DNA of 64,000 nt from Piscinibacter defluvii (GCF_004011805.1 NZ_ML137196.1:305024-369023), one strand, 5' to 3'; numbered from the stretch's first letter, positions 25,787 to 34,004 are shown. Translations and numbers: made by a program. The notes: generated from the letters alone by a model not told the origin.

Positions 25787-26592
25787 GACTTTTCCACCTT
25801 GCCGGCGCGCTTCTCGAGGAAGGCGCGCACACGCTCCTTGGCCGCGTCGTCGCCCTGCGCGATGGCCGACATCAGCGATTCGACGAACAGGCCGTCGGCC
25901 TGCGGCAGGTCGGCGATGCGCGGCAGCGCCTGCATCACCGAGAAGTTGGACAGCGGCGCGTTGGCGGCGATCTTCTGCGCCAGCGCCACGCCCCGGGCGA
26001 AGCCCTGGCCGTCTTCCACCAGGTACTGCGACAGGCCGCGCTCGTAGCCCTCCTGCGCGTCGAGCACCCGGCCGGTGAGCATCATGTCGGTCATGGTGGC
26101 GACGCCGACCAGCCGCGGCACGCGCGCCGAGCCGCCACCGCCGACGAAGATGCCGCGCTGGCCTTCCGGCAGCCCGTAGTACGCGCCGGCCTCGGCGACG
26201 CGGAGGTGGCAGGCGCTGGCGATCTCCAGCCCGCCGCCGACCACCGCCCCGTGCAGCACCGCGACCACCGGCACGCGGCCGAACTGGATCGCGTCCATCG
26301 CCGCATGCCAGGTGCGCGAGTGCAGGATGCCCTCGGCCACGCTGCGCTCGGAGAGCTCGGAGAGGTCGAGCCCGGCGCAGAAGTGATCGCCGGCGCCGGT
26401 GAGCACGACCGCGTGCACCTCGGACGGCAGGTTGACGAAGCAGGTGTGCAACTGCGCGACCAGCGTGTCGTTGACCGCGTTGCGCTTGGCCGGCCGGTTC
26501 AGCCGCACGTGGGCCACGGCGCCGGCCGTCTCGATGTGCAGCAGGTCGAGACCGGCAAGCAAGCCGGCAGCGGGAACGAAGGCGATCGTCAT
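25783..26592 (-). CDS. Enoyl-CoA hydratase/isomerase (crotonase) family protein
   Basis: A 269-residue crotonase. The oxyanion-hole segments are DHFCAGLDLSEL (about residues 69-80) and HGAVVGGGLEIASACHLRVA (about 114-133); the region LPEGQRGIFVGGGGSARVPR carries the second acidic position used by hydratases. It is the first gene of the ten-gene operon and would add water to the cinnamoyl-CoA double bond. Whether it also performs the aldol cleavage of the feruloyl-CoA hydratase-lyase route cannot be read from sequence; the presence of an SDR and an amidohydrolase favours the beta-oxidative route. Confidence 0.86.
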   Translation of the reverse strand: MTIAFVPAAGLLAGLDLLHIETAGAVAHVRLNRPAKRNAVNDTLVAQLHTCFVNLPSEVHAVVLTGAGDHFCAGLDLSELSERSVAEGILHSRTWHAAMDAIQFGRVPVVAVLHGAVVGGGLEIASACHLRVAEAGAYYGLPEGQRGIFVGGGGSARVPRLVGVATMTDMMLTGRVLDAQEGYERGLSQYLVEDGQGFARGVALAQKIAANAPLSNFSVMQALPRIADLPQADGLFVESLMSAIAQGDDAAKERVRAFLEKRAGKVEKS

Positions 26593-26783
26593 GGCGGGCG
26601 GGGGAGTTCTATTTAGTTATGAGTTTGAATCAATCGAACCCGCCCGGACACCGGGTAAACCCGCAGCCATCCGCCCTTTCCGTATTGGAAACTCGGCCGC
26701 GCCGGTGCTACATTGCGGTGGGTCGAGTGGCGCCGCAAATGGTTCCGCTTTGCAACTAATTTGCTGCCCCGTCGGAGAGCCCC
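26593..26783. promoter_or_regulatory. Divergent promoter region between crotonase operon and amidohydrolase gene
   Basis: This 191-base spacer must hold both promoters. It is locally AT-rich near each start. A similar ten-mer occurs on the sense strand of each transcript 18-32 bases before its start codon: ATAACTAAAT on the minus strand (26620-26611) and GCAACTAATT on the plus strand (26752-26761). These could be -10 elements or half-sites for the MarR regulator encoded at the operon end. Only the symmetry is seen; function is inferred. Confidence 0.45.
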
Positions 26784-27647
26784 GTGAACACCGCCGAGCT
26801 GATCGCGATCGACACCCACACCCATGCCGAGGTGTCGTGCTGGAACCCGTTCGACAACTACGGCGAGGAGTACGACCGCGCCGCCGACAAGTACTTCGGC
26901 AGCAATCGCCGGCCGACCATCGCCGAGACCGTCGCCTACTACCGCGAGCGCAAGATCGGGCTCGTGATGTTCACCGTCGACGCCGAGGCGCAGCTCGGCC
27001 GGCGCCGCATCCCGAACGAGGAGATCGCCGAGGCGGCGAAGAAGAACGCCGACATGATGATCTGCTTCGGCAGCATCGACCCGCACAAGGGGAAGATGGG
27101 TGCCCGCGAGGCGCGCCGGCTGATCGAGGATCACGGCGTGCGCGGCTTCAAGTTCCACCCGACGGTGCAGGGCTTCCACCCGGCCGACAAGATGGCCTGG
27201 CCGATCTACGAGGTGATCGCCGAGCACAAGCTGCCGGCGATCTTCCACAGCGGCCACTCGGGCATCGGCTCGGGCATGCGCTGCGGCGGCGGGCTGCGCC
27301 TGCAGAACAGCAACCCGATGCTGCTGGAGGACGTGGCGATCGCCTTCCCCGACATCCAGATCGTGATCGCGCACCCGAGCTGGCCGTGGCAGGACGAGGC
27401 GCTGTCGCTGGCGCTGCACAAGCCGAACGTGTGGATCGACCTGTCGGGCTGGAGCCCGAAGTACTTTCCGCCCCAGCTGATCCAGTACGCCAACACGCTG
27501 CTGAAGGACCGCATGCTGTTCGGCAGCGACTACCCGCTGATCACGCCCGAGCGCTGGATGAAGGACTTCGACGAGGCCGGCTTCAAGGACAAGGTCAAGC
27601 CGCTGATCCTGAAGGAGAACGCGATGCGGCTGCTCGGCCTCAGCTGA
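26784..27647 (+). CDS. Amidohydrolase-family TIM barrel, probable aryl beta-ketoacyl-CoA hydrolase
   Basis: A 287-residue Amidohydro_2 protein. Metal-site residues are visible: IDTHTH near residue 9 (HxH), HSGH near residue 152 and IAHPSWPWQDE near 194, with the Asp in FGSDYPLI near 248. The ribosome site GGAGAG lies 8 bases before the GTG-proximal ATG. From memory, hydroxycinnamate clusters (cou genes) encode an amidohydrolase that cleaves 4-hydroxyphenyl-beta-ketopropionyl-CoA hydrolytically to the benzoate and acetyl-CoA, replacing thiolase; divergent placement next to a ligase, crotonase and SDR set without a thiolase fits this well. A decarboxylase role is the main alternative. Confidence 0.75.
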   Translation: MNTAELIAIDTHTHAEVSCWNPFDNYGEEYDRAADKYFGSNRRPTIAETVAYYRERKIGLVMFTVDAEAQLGRRRIPNEEIAEAAKKNADMMICFGSIDPHKGKMGAREARRLIEDHGVRGFKFHPTVQGFHPADKMAWPIYEVIAEHKLPAIFHSGHSGIGSGMRCGGGLRLQNSNPMLLEDVAIAFPDIQIVIAHPSWPWQDEALSLALHKPNVWIDLSGWSPKYFPPQLIQYANTLLKDRMLFGSDYPLITPERWMKDFDEAGFKDKVKPLILKENAMRLLGLS

Positions 27648-29418
27648 GGCCCGGGCCCGCATACAGCGCCTCCACGTCGGCCGCGCGGCGCTTCAGCACC
27701 GCGCCCTGGTTGATGTAGCCCTTGTCGGTGATCTCGCCGGCGTCCGCGCTGGGCGGCTCGGCCAGCCAGCGCGCGCGGGTAGGCGTCTGCGACGAGCCGC
27801 CGCCTTCGGCACGCAGCGCGGCCAGCGCCTCGCGTGCCTTGGCCTCGAGCTGCGCGGGCGAGAGCTCCTTCGCCGCGGCGCTCGGGAACAGCAGCACGCC
27901 GACCTCGGCACGGTCGTGCCCGGTGATCACCGCGTCCTGCGCGTAGGGCGCGAGCGCCGAGACCACGCGCAGCCGCAGCGTGCCCACCGACACCCAGGTG
28001 CCCGAGGAGAGCTTGAAGTCCTCCGCCACCCGGCCGTTGAAGGCCACGCCCTTCTCGGGCCGCTGCCCATCCATCAGGAAGCCGGCATCACCGATGCGGT
28101 AGTAACCCTCCTCGTCGAACGCCTGCGTCGTCTGCAGCGGCGCATTGCGGTAGCCCGGGAAGACCGACACGCCGCGCACCCGCATCTCCAGCTTCTCGCC
28201 GTTGGGCACGAACTTCAGCTCCATGCCCGGCAGCGGCAGGCCGATGCAGCCGGCGCGCTCGAGCCGCCAGTGCGCGCTGGTGATGGCCGGCGAGGTCTCG
28301 GTCGAGCCCCAGGAGGTGGTGAACCAGACCGGCTCGCCGCGCACCCGCTGCGCCACCGCCTCGAGGCGCTCCCAGCTCGAGGGCGCCAGGGCGGCGCCGG
28401 CATAGAACACCATGCGCAGACGCTCGAAGAAGCGCCGCGCGAAGGCCTCGTCCTGCTCGAGGAAGGGCAGCAGCATGTCGAAGCCGCGCGGCACGTTGAA
28501 GTAGAGCGTCGGCTGCACGTCCTGCAGGTTGCGCACCGACTTCTCCACCAGCCCGGGCGCCGGCCGTCCTTCGTCGATGTACAGCGTGCCGCCGTGGCGC
28601 AGCACCAGGTTGAAGTTGTGGTTGCCGCCGAAGGTGTGGCTCCAGGGCAGCCAGTCCAGCACCACCGGCTTCTCGCGCTCGAGGAAGCGCCAGGCCTGCG
28701 CGATCATCTGCTGGTTCGCACACAGCATGCGGTGGGTGTTGATCACCACCTTCGGATGCCCGGTGGAGCCCGAGGTCAGCAGGTATTTCGCGTGGTCGTC
28801 GGGCTGGATGGACTCGAAGGCCTGCATCACCGCCGCGCTCTCCGCGGTGCGGGTCAGGTGCTCGAAGGCGAACGCGCCGGGGTACTGCTCCGCGCCCTGG
28901 CTGAACACCGCCACGGCCGGCAGCGCGGCGCTGGCCAGCGCCGGCCCGTAGACCGCCGCATCCGACGCGTACACCAGCGCCGGCCCGAGCGTGTTGAGGA
29001 TGCCCTGGATCTTGCTGTAGTCCTTCGTGAGCCGGCAGTAGGCGCTGGAGACGGTGCACACCGGTCGGCCGACGTGCATCGCGGCCAGCGCGAGCAGCGC
29101 ATGGTCGACCGAGTTGTCCGACAGCACCACCACCGGCCGCCCCGGCGCGAGGTTCAGGCCGAGCAGGCTCTGCGCGATCGAGCCGACCAGGCGACGCACC
29201 TGCGCATAGCTCAGCGAGCGCCAGCCCTCGCCCTGGCGTTCGGCGAGGAACGTCGCCTCCGGCGTCTCGCGCGCCCAGCGCTCCAGCCATTCGCCGATGC
29301 AGCGGGCATAGGGCTTGAGCGGCTCCGGCGAGCGCAGCACGAAGGCGCCGCCGTCGAACTGCAGCTTGACCGCGCGCGGCGGCGCGAGCATCGCGGGATC
29401 GTCGAAGAAGCCGGCCAT
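27640..29418 (-). CDS. Second feruloyl-CoA synthetase-like acyl-CoA ligase
   Basis: A 592-residue ANL ligase of the same branch as the enzyme at 23.9-25.8 kb: YLLTSGSTGHPKVVINTHRM, VLDWLPWSHTFGGNHNF and AEDFKLSSGTWVSVGTLRLR are shared motifs. The start at 29418 (MAGFFDDPAML) has a GAAGGG ribosome site six bases away; an in-frame ATG at 29433 lies inside the operator and is less likely. The 3' end overlaps the convergent amidohydrolase gene by eight bases. A TetR gene is divergently placed with two inverted-repeat operators between, so this ligase has its own regulation, and probably a different acid substrate from its paralogue. Confidence 0.87.
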   Translation of the reverse strand: MAGFFDDPAMLAPPRAVKLQFDGGAFVLRSPEPLKPYARCIGEWLERWARETPEATFLAERQGEGWRSLSYAQVRRLVGSIAQSLLGLNLAPGRPVVVLSDNSVDHALLALAAMHVGRPVCTVSSAYCRLTKDYSKIQGILNTLGPALVYASDAAVYGPALASAALPAVAVFSQGAEQYPGAFAFEHLTRTAESAAVMQAFESIQPDDHAKYLLTSGSTGHPKVVINTHRMLCANQQMIAQAWRFLEREKPVVLDWLPWSHTFGGNHNFNLVLRHGGTLYIDEGRPAPGLVEKSVRNLQDVQPTLYFNVPRGFDMLLPFLEQDEAFARRFFERLRMVFYAGAALAPSSWERLEAVAQRVRGEPVWFTTSWGSTETSPAITSAHWRLERAGCIGLPLPGMELKFVPNGEKLEMRVRGVSVFPGYRNAPLQTTQAFDEEGYYRIGDAGFLMDGQRPEKGVAFNGRVAEDFKLSSGTWVSVGTLRLRVVSALAPYAQDAVITGHDRAEVGVLLFPSAAAKELSPAQLEAKAREALAALRAEGGGSSQTPTRARWLAEPPSADAGEITDKGYINQGAVLKRRAADVEALYAGPGLS

Positions 29419-29429
29419 GCAACGCCCTT

Positions 29430-29447
29430 CCATACACTTGTGTATGG
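29430..29447. promoter_or_regulatory. Inverted-repeat operator upstream of the acyl-CoA ligase gene
   Basis: CCATACAC-TT-GTGTATGG is a perfect 8+8 inverted repeat 12 bases before the ligase start codon. A related site with one mismatch in its arms lies at 29500-29517, next to the TetR gene. Paired sites in a TetR-flanked divergent spacer are the standard layout for a local repressor. Confidence 0.75.
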
Positions 29448-29499
29448 TGTGGATGGTAGGCAGCCTGCAGGATATTGCACTCGGGGATTGCCCCAGGAT

Positions 29500-29517
29500 C
29501 CGTACAGTGCTGTATGG
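29500..29517. promoter_or_regulatory. Inverted-repeat operator upstream of the TetR gene
   Basis: CCGTACAG-TG-CTGTATGG shares the CC(A/G)TACA...TGTATGG pattern with the site at 29430-29447; one position breaks the symmetry. It ends 14 bases before the chosen TetR start at 29532, so autorepression is expected. Confidence 0.68.
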
Positions 29518-29531
29518 CATCATGGCCGGCC

Positions 29532-30107
29532 ATGACACGCGCCACGCTGCTCCGCGGGGACTGGATCGCCGCCGCCACCGAGGTGCTGGTGGACCGTGGC
29601 ATCGACGCGGTGCGCGTCGACGTGCTGGCGCGCGAACTGGAGGTCACGCGCGGCAGCTTCTACTGGCACTTCAAGGACCGCGAGGAGCTGCTCACCGCCG
29701 TGCTGCAGGGCTGGCGCGACGCCGCCACCGAGCAGGTGATCCGGCGCTTCGAGGGCCACGGCAGTGACCCGCAGGCGCTGATCGCCGAGCTGATCTCGCT
29801 GCCCTTCCGCGGCCGCGCGGCGCAGCGCGCAGCGCGCATCGAGCTGGCGATCCGCGCCTGGGCCCGGCGCGACACGCTGGCGCGCGCCGCGGTCGACGAG
29901 GTCGACGAGCGGCGCATCGCCTACATCGCGCAGTGCTTCTCGGCGCTCGGCTTCCCGATCGCCGAGGCGCGCGCGCGGGCCTTCGTGCTGTATGCCTACG
30001 AGGTGGCCGAGTCGCTGCTGGTGCGCCAGGGCACGCCGGCGCAGAAGAAGGAACGCAGCGAGCTGCTGCAACGCCTGGTGCTGACGCGCATCGACCGCAG
30101 CGCTTGA
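29532..30107 (+). CDS. TetR-family regulator of the second acyl-CoA ligase
   Basis: A 191-residue regulator whose HTH is strongly TetR-like: VDVLARELEVTRGSFYWHFKDREELL at about residues 33-58, with the classic FYWHF. The start MTRATLLRGDW at 29532 is chosen because the earlier in-frame ATG at 29514 lies inside the operator; no clear ribosome site is visible for either. The ligand domain is unclassified. The two inverted repeats in the divergent spacer are the probable binding sites, with control over itself and the adjacent ligase. Confidence 0.87.
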   Translation: MTRATLLRGDWIAAATEVLVDRGIDAVRVDVLARELEVTRGSFYWHFKDREELLTAVLQGWRDAATEQVIRRFEGHGSDPQALIAELISLPFRGRAAQRAARIELAIRAWARRDTLARAAVDEVDERRIAYIAQCFSALGFPIAEARARAFVLYAYEVAESLLVRQGTPAQKKERSELLQRLVLTRIDRSA

Positions 30108-30170
30108 GCGAGGTCAAGCAGGACCGCCGCCGGAGGGACACACTTCCCGCATCGAAGCACGGAGACGGCG

Positions 30171-30992
30171 ATGAGCACGCTCAAGACGATCCTGGTCCAT
30201 GCCGATGGCACGCCGCAAAGCGCGGTGCGGCTGCGCCTGGGCGAGAGGCTGGCCGCCGCGCATGGCGCCACGGCACGCGCGCTGTACGCCGTGACCTCGT
30301 CGCTGACGCGCTTCCCGATGGCGCTGGCCGCCGGGGCCGACATCGGCCCCACGCTGGTCGAGCTGGACCAGCAGCGGCGCGACGCAGCGCATGCGCAGTA
30401 CGCCGCGGCGGTGGACCCGCGGCGCGTGGCCTGGCAGGAGGTGACCGACCTGCCGGTGGCCGACATGGTGCGCGCCGCCTTCTATGCCGACCTGCTGCTG
30501 CTCGGACAGCGCCCGCCCGGCCCGACCGGCGCGGCCGACGTGCCGGGCGACTTCGTCTCCTCGGTGATCCTGGACAGCGGCCGGCCGGCGCTGGTGCTGC
30601 CGCATGTGCTGCTCGAGCCGGTGCTGCCGCGCCGCGTGCTGGTGGCCTGGAAGGCGACCCGCGAGTCGGCCCGCGCCGTCACGGCGGCGCTGCCGCTGCT
30701 GCAGCAGGCCGAGTCGGTGCAGGTGGTGGTGTTCGACGAGGGCGAGGGCATCCGCGACGAGCAACCGATCAGCGGCTATCTCGCCGCCCATGGCGTGAGC
30801 GCCACGCTGAAGAAAGAGGTCGCGCTCGAGCACGAGCTCGGCGCGCAGCTGCTCTCGCTGGCCGCCGACGCGCAGGCCGACCTGCTGGTGATGGGCTGCT
30901 ACGGCCACGGCCGCGCACGCGAGTGGGCACTGGGCGGCGTGACACGCACCGTGCTGGCCTCGATGACGCTGCCGGTGCTGTTCAGCCACTGA
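30171..30992 (+). CDS. Tandem universal stress protein (two UspA domains)
   Basis: A 273-residue protein of two UspA folds. The second ends with the nucleotide-binding signature GCYGHGRAREWALGGVTRTVL (G-2x-G-9x-G(S/T) pattern, about residues 243-263), whereas the first domain is degenerate, with LLLGQRPPG in the equivalent place and no intact ATP motif. The start MSTLKTILVHADG has ribosome site GGAGA. It is convergent with the next Usp gene, six bases apart. Such proteins respond to starvation, hypoxia or oxidative stress; direct targets are unknown. Confidence 0.85.
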   Translation: MSTLKTILVHADGTPQSAVRLRLGERLAAAHGATARALYAVTSSLTRFPMALAAGADIGPTLVELDQQRRDAAHAQYAAAVDPRRVAWQEVTDLPVADMVRAAFYADLLLLGQRPPGPTGAADVPGDFVSSVILDSGRPALVLPHVLLEPVLPRRVLVAWKATRESARAVTAALPLLQQAESVQVVVFDEGEGIRDEQPISGYLAAHGVSATLKKEVALEHELGAQLLSLAADAQADLLVMGCYGHGRAREWALGGVTRTVLASMTLPVLFSH

Positions 30993-30998
30993 CCGGGC

Positions 30999-31457
30999 TC
31001 ACTCGCCCTCGGGCTCGACCTCCGGCGCCGGCGGGTGGCGCACGATGGTCACCGGCAGCGCGGCGTCGTGCAGCAGCGCATGCGCCACCGAGCCGAGCCG
31101 CGTGCCGGGCGTCTCGCCCTTGCCGCGCGCGCCCATCACGACGAGATCGCAGCCCTGCTCCTCGGCGATGTCGTGCAGCGTCGCGGCCGGCTCGCCCTGG
31201 GCGATCTCCTGCACGAACTCGGCGCCCGCGGCCTGGCACAGCGCAGCGGCCTCCTGCAGCGAGTGCTCGCCGGCCGAGCGGCAGATCGCCTCGATCTGCT
31301 CGGCATCGTGCACGCGCAGCAGCTCCCACAGGCTGGCCGGCTCCTGCACGTTGGCCAGCACCAGGCTGGCCTGCAGGCCCTCGCGGATCAGTTGAAGCGC
31401 GTGCTGCACGGCATCGAGCGAGGCGCTCGAGCCGTCGACGGGGACGAGGATCTTCAT
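30999..31457 (-). CDS. Universal stress protein (single UspA domain)
   Basis: A 152-residue UspA-domain protein. It starts MKILVPVDGSSASLDAVQHAL, typical for the family, and carries the ATP-binding motif VVMGARGKGETPGTRLGSVA (about residues 108-127), so it probably belongs to the nucleotide-binding subgroup. The start at 31457 was preferred over an upstream in-frame codon because the first strand begins here. It is downstream of the small hypothetical gene and the broken ammonium transporter gene on the same strand. Confidence 0.87.
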   Translation of the reverse strand: MKILVPVDGSSASLDAVQHALQLIREGLQASLVLANVQEPASLWELLRVHDAEQIEAICRSAGEHSLQEAAALCQAAGAEFVQEIAQGEPAATLHDIAEEQGCDLVVMGARGKGETPGTRLGSVAHALLHDAALPVTIVRHPPAPEVEPEGE

Positions 31458-31504
31458 CGGCGGGCTCCAGGTCGGGCGGGCGGCAACCGCCCGCGCCGCC
31501 AAGA

Positions 31505-31753
31505 CTACCTGAGGCCGGAGGTGTACTTCTTGAGCACGCGCGCGCGCAGTTCCTCTGCGGTGGGCCCGCCGGCCGGCGGCGGGGCCTTCGGCGTGTCGGC
31601 GATGCGCGGGCCGTGCAGGCGCCGCTCGACGTACTTCGCATAGTCGAGCGGGAGCTGGCCGACGTCGACATGCCGCCCGAACTCGCGGCGCATGGGCACG
31701 ACCATGCGCACGAGGTAGTTCATCAGCTGGCCGTCGGGGCCGTCACCGGCCAT
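31505..31753 (-). CDS. Small hypothetical protein, 82 residues
   Basis: The translation begins MAGDGPDGQLMNYLVRMVVP, has a basic amphipathic stretch (MRREFGRHVDVGQLPLDYAKYVERRL) and a proline-rich C-terminal part. A near-perfect ribosome site (TAGGAGG, five bases from the ATG) supports expression. It directly follows the remains of an ammonium transporter gene and precedes a universal stress gene on the same strand. No family was recognised; it does not look like a GlnK. Confidence 0.6.
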   Translation of the reverse strand: MAGDGPDGQLMNYLVRMVVPMRREFGRHVDVGQLPLDYAKYVERRLHGPRIADTPKAPPPAGGPTAEELRARVLKKYTSGLR

Positions 31754-31769
31754 GGTGCCCTCCTACCGT

Positions 31770-32566
31770 GCGGCACGACCAGGCCGATCAGGCGCAGCGG
31801 CAGCCAGGTGCCGACCATGCCGCTGACGCCATGCGGCGCAAACACGTCCAGCGAGTCGTCGATGCCGGTGGTGGACTTGAAGCCCACTTCGGCTCCGTGC
31901 CGAAGCCGCGTCGCGGCCCGGGCACCACCGCCGCAGCCAGCCCCCCACGCCCGAGGCGATGTGCACCACGGTGCCGCCGGCGAAGTCCATGTGGCCTATC
32001 TGGGCGAGCCAGCCGGTGGGGCGCCGGATACAGTGCGCCACCGGGGCGTAGATGAGCACCGACCACAGGGCCGCGAACACCAGCGTGATGCCCATGCGCA
32101 TGCGCTCGGCCGTGGCGCCGAGGATCAGCGCGAAGGTGATGATCGCGAGGGAGAGCTGGAACAGGAAGAACACCGATTCCGGGATCCTCGGCGCCGAGGG
32201 ATGGGCGCCGGCGCCCCTGCCGACCAGCCCCTCGGCGAACACCCAACCCAGCCCGTCGACCTAGGGCGTGCCGCCGCTGGTGAAGGCGATCGAGTAGCCG
32301 ACCATCGCCCAGCACACCGTGACCGCCGCGGTGGCCGCGATAGTGTGCGCGATGATCGACAGGCCGTTCTTCGCCCGCAGCATGCCGCTGTAGAACAGCA
32401 AGGTCCAGGGCACGGTCATCAGCAGCACCAGCACGGTAGAGATCAGCATCCAGGCCGTGTCCGCGCCGTTGAAGGCAGGTGTCGCGGCCAGCGCCGCCAG
32501 CGGTGCGTCGGCCAGGCCGGCCGCCAGCAGGCGAGGCACCTCCCCGAGGATCGATCGCAGATTCAT
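31770..32566 (-). pseudogene. Degraded ammonium transporter (AmtB-like) gene
   Basis: The remains of an Amt/Rh transporter. The N-terminal part encodes TAWMLISTVLVLLMTVPW and GMLRAKNGLS, then an in-frame TAG (32261-32263) interrupts it. Reading resumes in frame with FFLFQLSLAIITFALILGATAERMR and FAGGTVVHIASGVGG, after which a C6/G6 run at 31941-31946 marks a frameshift (the shifted frame gives LAAAVVPGPRRGFGTEP). A block of roughly 130 residues is then missing before GFKSTTGIDDSLDVFAPHGV, in a third frame. Stop, frameshift and internal deletion together make it non-functional. A start at 32566 (MNLRSILGEVP) fits, with a leader-like segment before the transporter. Confidence 0.85.
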
Positions 32567-32766
32567 CTTCCGCTCGCTCCAGCCGCGAAATGCGGGTCCC
32601 CTTGACGGACCGGACATTCGGGCAAGCCAAGGCCCTTTGTCCGCACAGAAACTCACCAATTCGCCATCCTATGCCGTGAATGAGCCCGAGCGATTTGGGG
32701 TCATCACTTGCCAGCCGGGCCGGATCCGGACCAGCCAAACCCCGATGGTCGACGGAACCGGCGCCT

Positions 32767-33300
32767 TTAGCGCCGGCCGAACTCGATCCCCGCAACGATG
32801 CTTGCCGTTCCGGCGGCCTGAGCCGACGGCGACTGCACCCGCAGCAGCTCCCAACGCTGCGATGTATCTAGCCCGGCATTCAAACCGTCCAAGTAGTCGG
32901 TAAGCGCCGCCGGTTCCATGACCTCGAGGTCGACTCGCGCCAGGCGCTCGGCGCTGACGATTTCGACCGCGAGCACTCGGACGCCCGCGACGTGCACCGA
33001 TTCCAGCGCAGAAAGTACCGTAGCCGCGTCGAAGGAAGCCGCCTGGAGCATGGTGACAGCGTCCCGGTAGTACGCGGGTTGCGCATGGAGTGTCGAAGCG
33101 GCACGGCCGGTCCCCTGTTGCCGTTCGAACGCCAGGCTGCGCTCCTGCAGGCGCAGCGCGAGCGCCGTGGCCTGATCCCCTGCCTCGAGAGCGCCGAGGA
33201 TCTGCGATCCCGCCAGCAGCAGCAAGGAGAGCGCGAGCGCGATACCGAACCCGGCGCGCACACGTCCCCGATCGAGCACGTCGATGTTCAGCGGCCTCAC
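32767..33300 (-). CDS. PilN-like pseudopilus assembly protein (last gene of secretion operon)
   Basis: A 177-residue protein with one N-terminal membrane helix (VRAGFGIALALSLLLLAGS, about residues 13-31), a coiled segment and a C-terminal alpha/beta domain (AVEIVSAERLARVDLEVM), the architecture of PilN/GspL-C. The start is GTG at 33300, overlapping the stop of the preceding PilM-like gene as GTGA. It would sit in the inner membrane and link the cytoplasmic PilM-like protein to the periplasmic PilO/PilP-like proteins encoded at the other end of the operon. Assignment is by topology and context; sequence similarity is weak. Confidence 0.6.
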   Translation of the reverse strand: MRPLNIDVLDRGRVRAGFGIALALSLLLLAGSQILGALEAGDQATALALRLQERSLAFERQQGTGRAASTLHAQPAYYRDAVTMLQAASFDAATVLSALESVHVAGVRVLAVEIVSAERLARVDLEVMEPAALTDYLDGLNAGLDTSQRWELLRVQSPSAQAAGTASIVAGIEFGRR

Positions 33301-34004
33301 GTCCAGGTCTCCACCAACACACCCAGCGCGCAGGAGACGGGCTGGCCCACGGGTGCAGAACCGAGGCTCCAGATGCTGCGGGGCCCGGCCGGCAGGTCGG
33401 CCGACAGCATCGCGCGGGCGAAGGCCGCCGCCGCGGCCTCGCGCCCGTGCGCCAGAAAGTAGGTGGCGGCGAAGCCGAAATCCTCCGCCGGTCCGGCGAG
33501 CACCGTCAGCGCGTCGCTGTCGCGCACGGCGATGGCCTGTGGGGCATGGGGGCCACGCAAGCAGGTGTTCAGCGCCTCCGCCCACCACGGGGTGATCGAG
33601 GCCAACCGCCGGCCCAGCGCTTCATCCGTCAGCCGCTCGAGCAAGGCCCCGCTGACAGCCGCGGCCATCGGTACCGCCGGATTGGCTCCGCGCTCGAGCC
33701 AGACCCGGCAGCGCCCGGCGAGCCCGGTCCTCTCGCCGGCGAGCGCCTGCGCCACCTTCAGCATCTCGGCTCGGTTGCGCAGTCCCTGCAGCGCCGGCAG
33801 CACGCAGGGTCGACACAGGGCGCCGCTGAGCCAGACCCGGACACGGCGTCGGTCGGCGCGGCGCGCCAGTTCCTCGCGCGCCGCGGCCAGCCCGGCCTCC
33901 CATTGCTCCACGGCGAGCGACAGGCGCAGCTCCTCGCCGTCGCACAGGCTCACGGCGCGATCACCGAGGTAAAGGTCGTACGGCCTAGTCCCAGCCCACC
34001 ACAC
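33297..34004 (-). CDS. PilM/GspL-like cytoplasmic assembly protein
   Basis: A 235-residue protein without membrane helices, starting at GTG 34004 (VWWAGTRPYDLYLGDRAVSL), with ribosome site GAGGAG lying inside the end of the gspE gene. The first strands (DLYLGDRAVSLCDGEEL) and VWLSGALCRPC resemble the actin-like fold of PilM/GspL N-domains, though the match is remote. It overlaps gspE by 20 bases and the PilN-like gene by four. It is expected to couple the GspE ATPase to the inner-membrane platform. Confidence 0.5.
   Translation of the reverse strand: MWWAGTRPYDLYLGDRAVSLCDGEELRLSLAVEQWEAGLAAAREELARRADRRRVRVWLSGALCRPCVLPALQGLRNRAEMLKVAQALAGERTGLAGRCRVWLERGANPAVPMAAAVSGALLERLTDEALGRRLASITPWWAEALNTCLRGPHAPQAIAVRDSDALTVLAGPAEDFGFAATYFLAHGREAAAAAFARAMLSADLPAGPRSIWSLGSAPVGQPVSCALGVLVETWT

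Noticed and set aside
33624-33945. Alternative minus-strand frames within the PilM-like gene as a separate small gene
   Set aside because: The GTG-started frame has a good ribosome site and matching overlaps with both neighbours; the others have neither.
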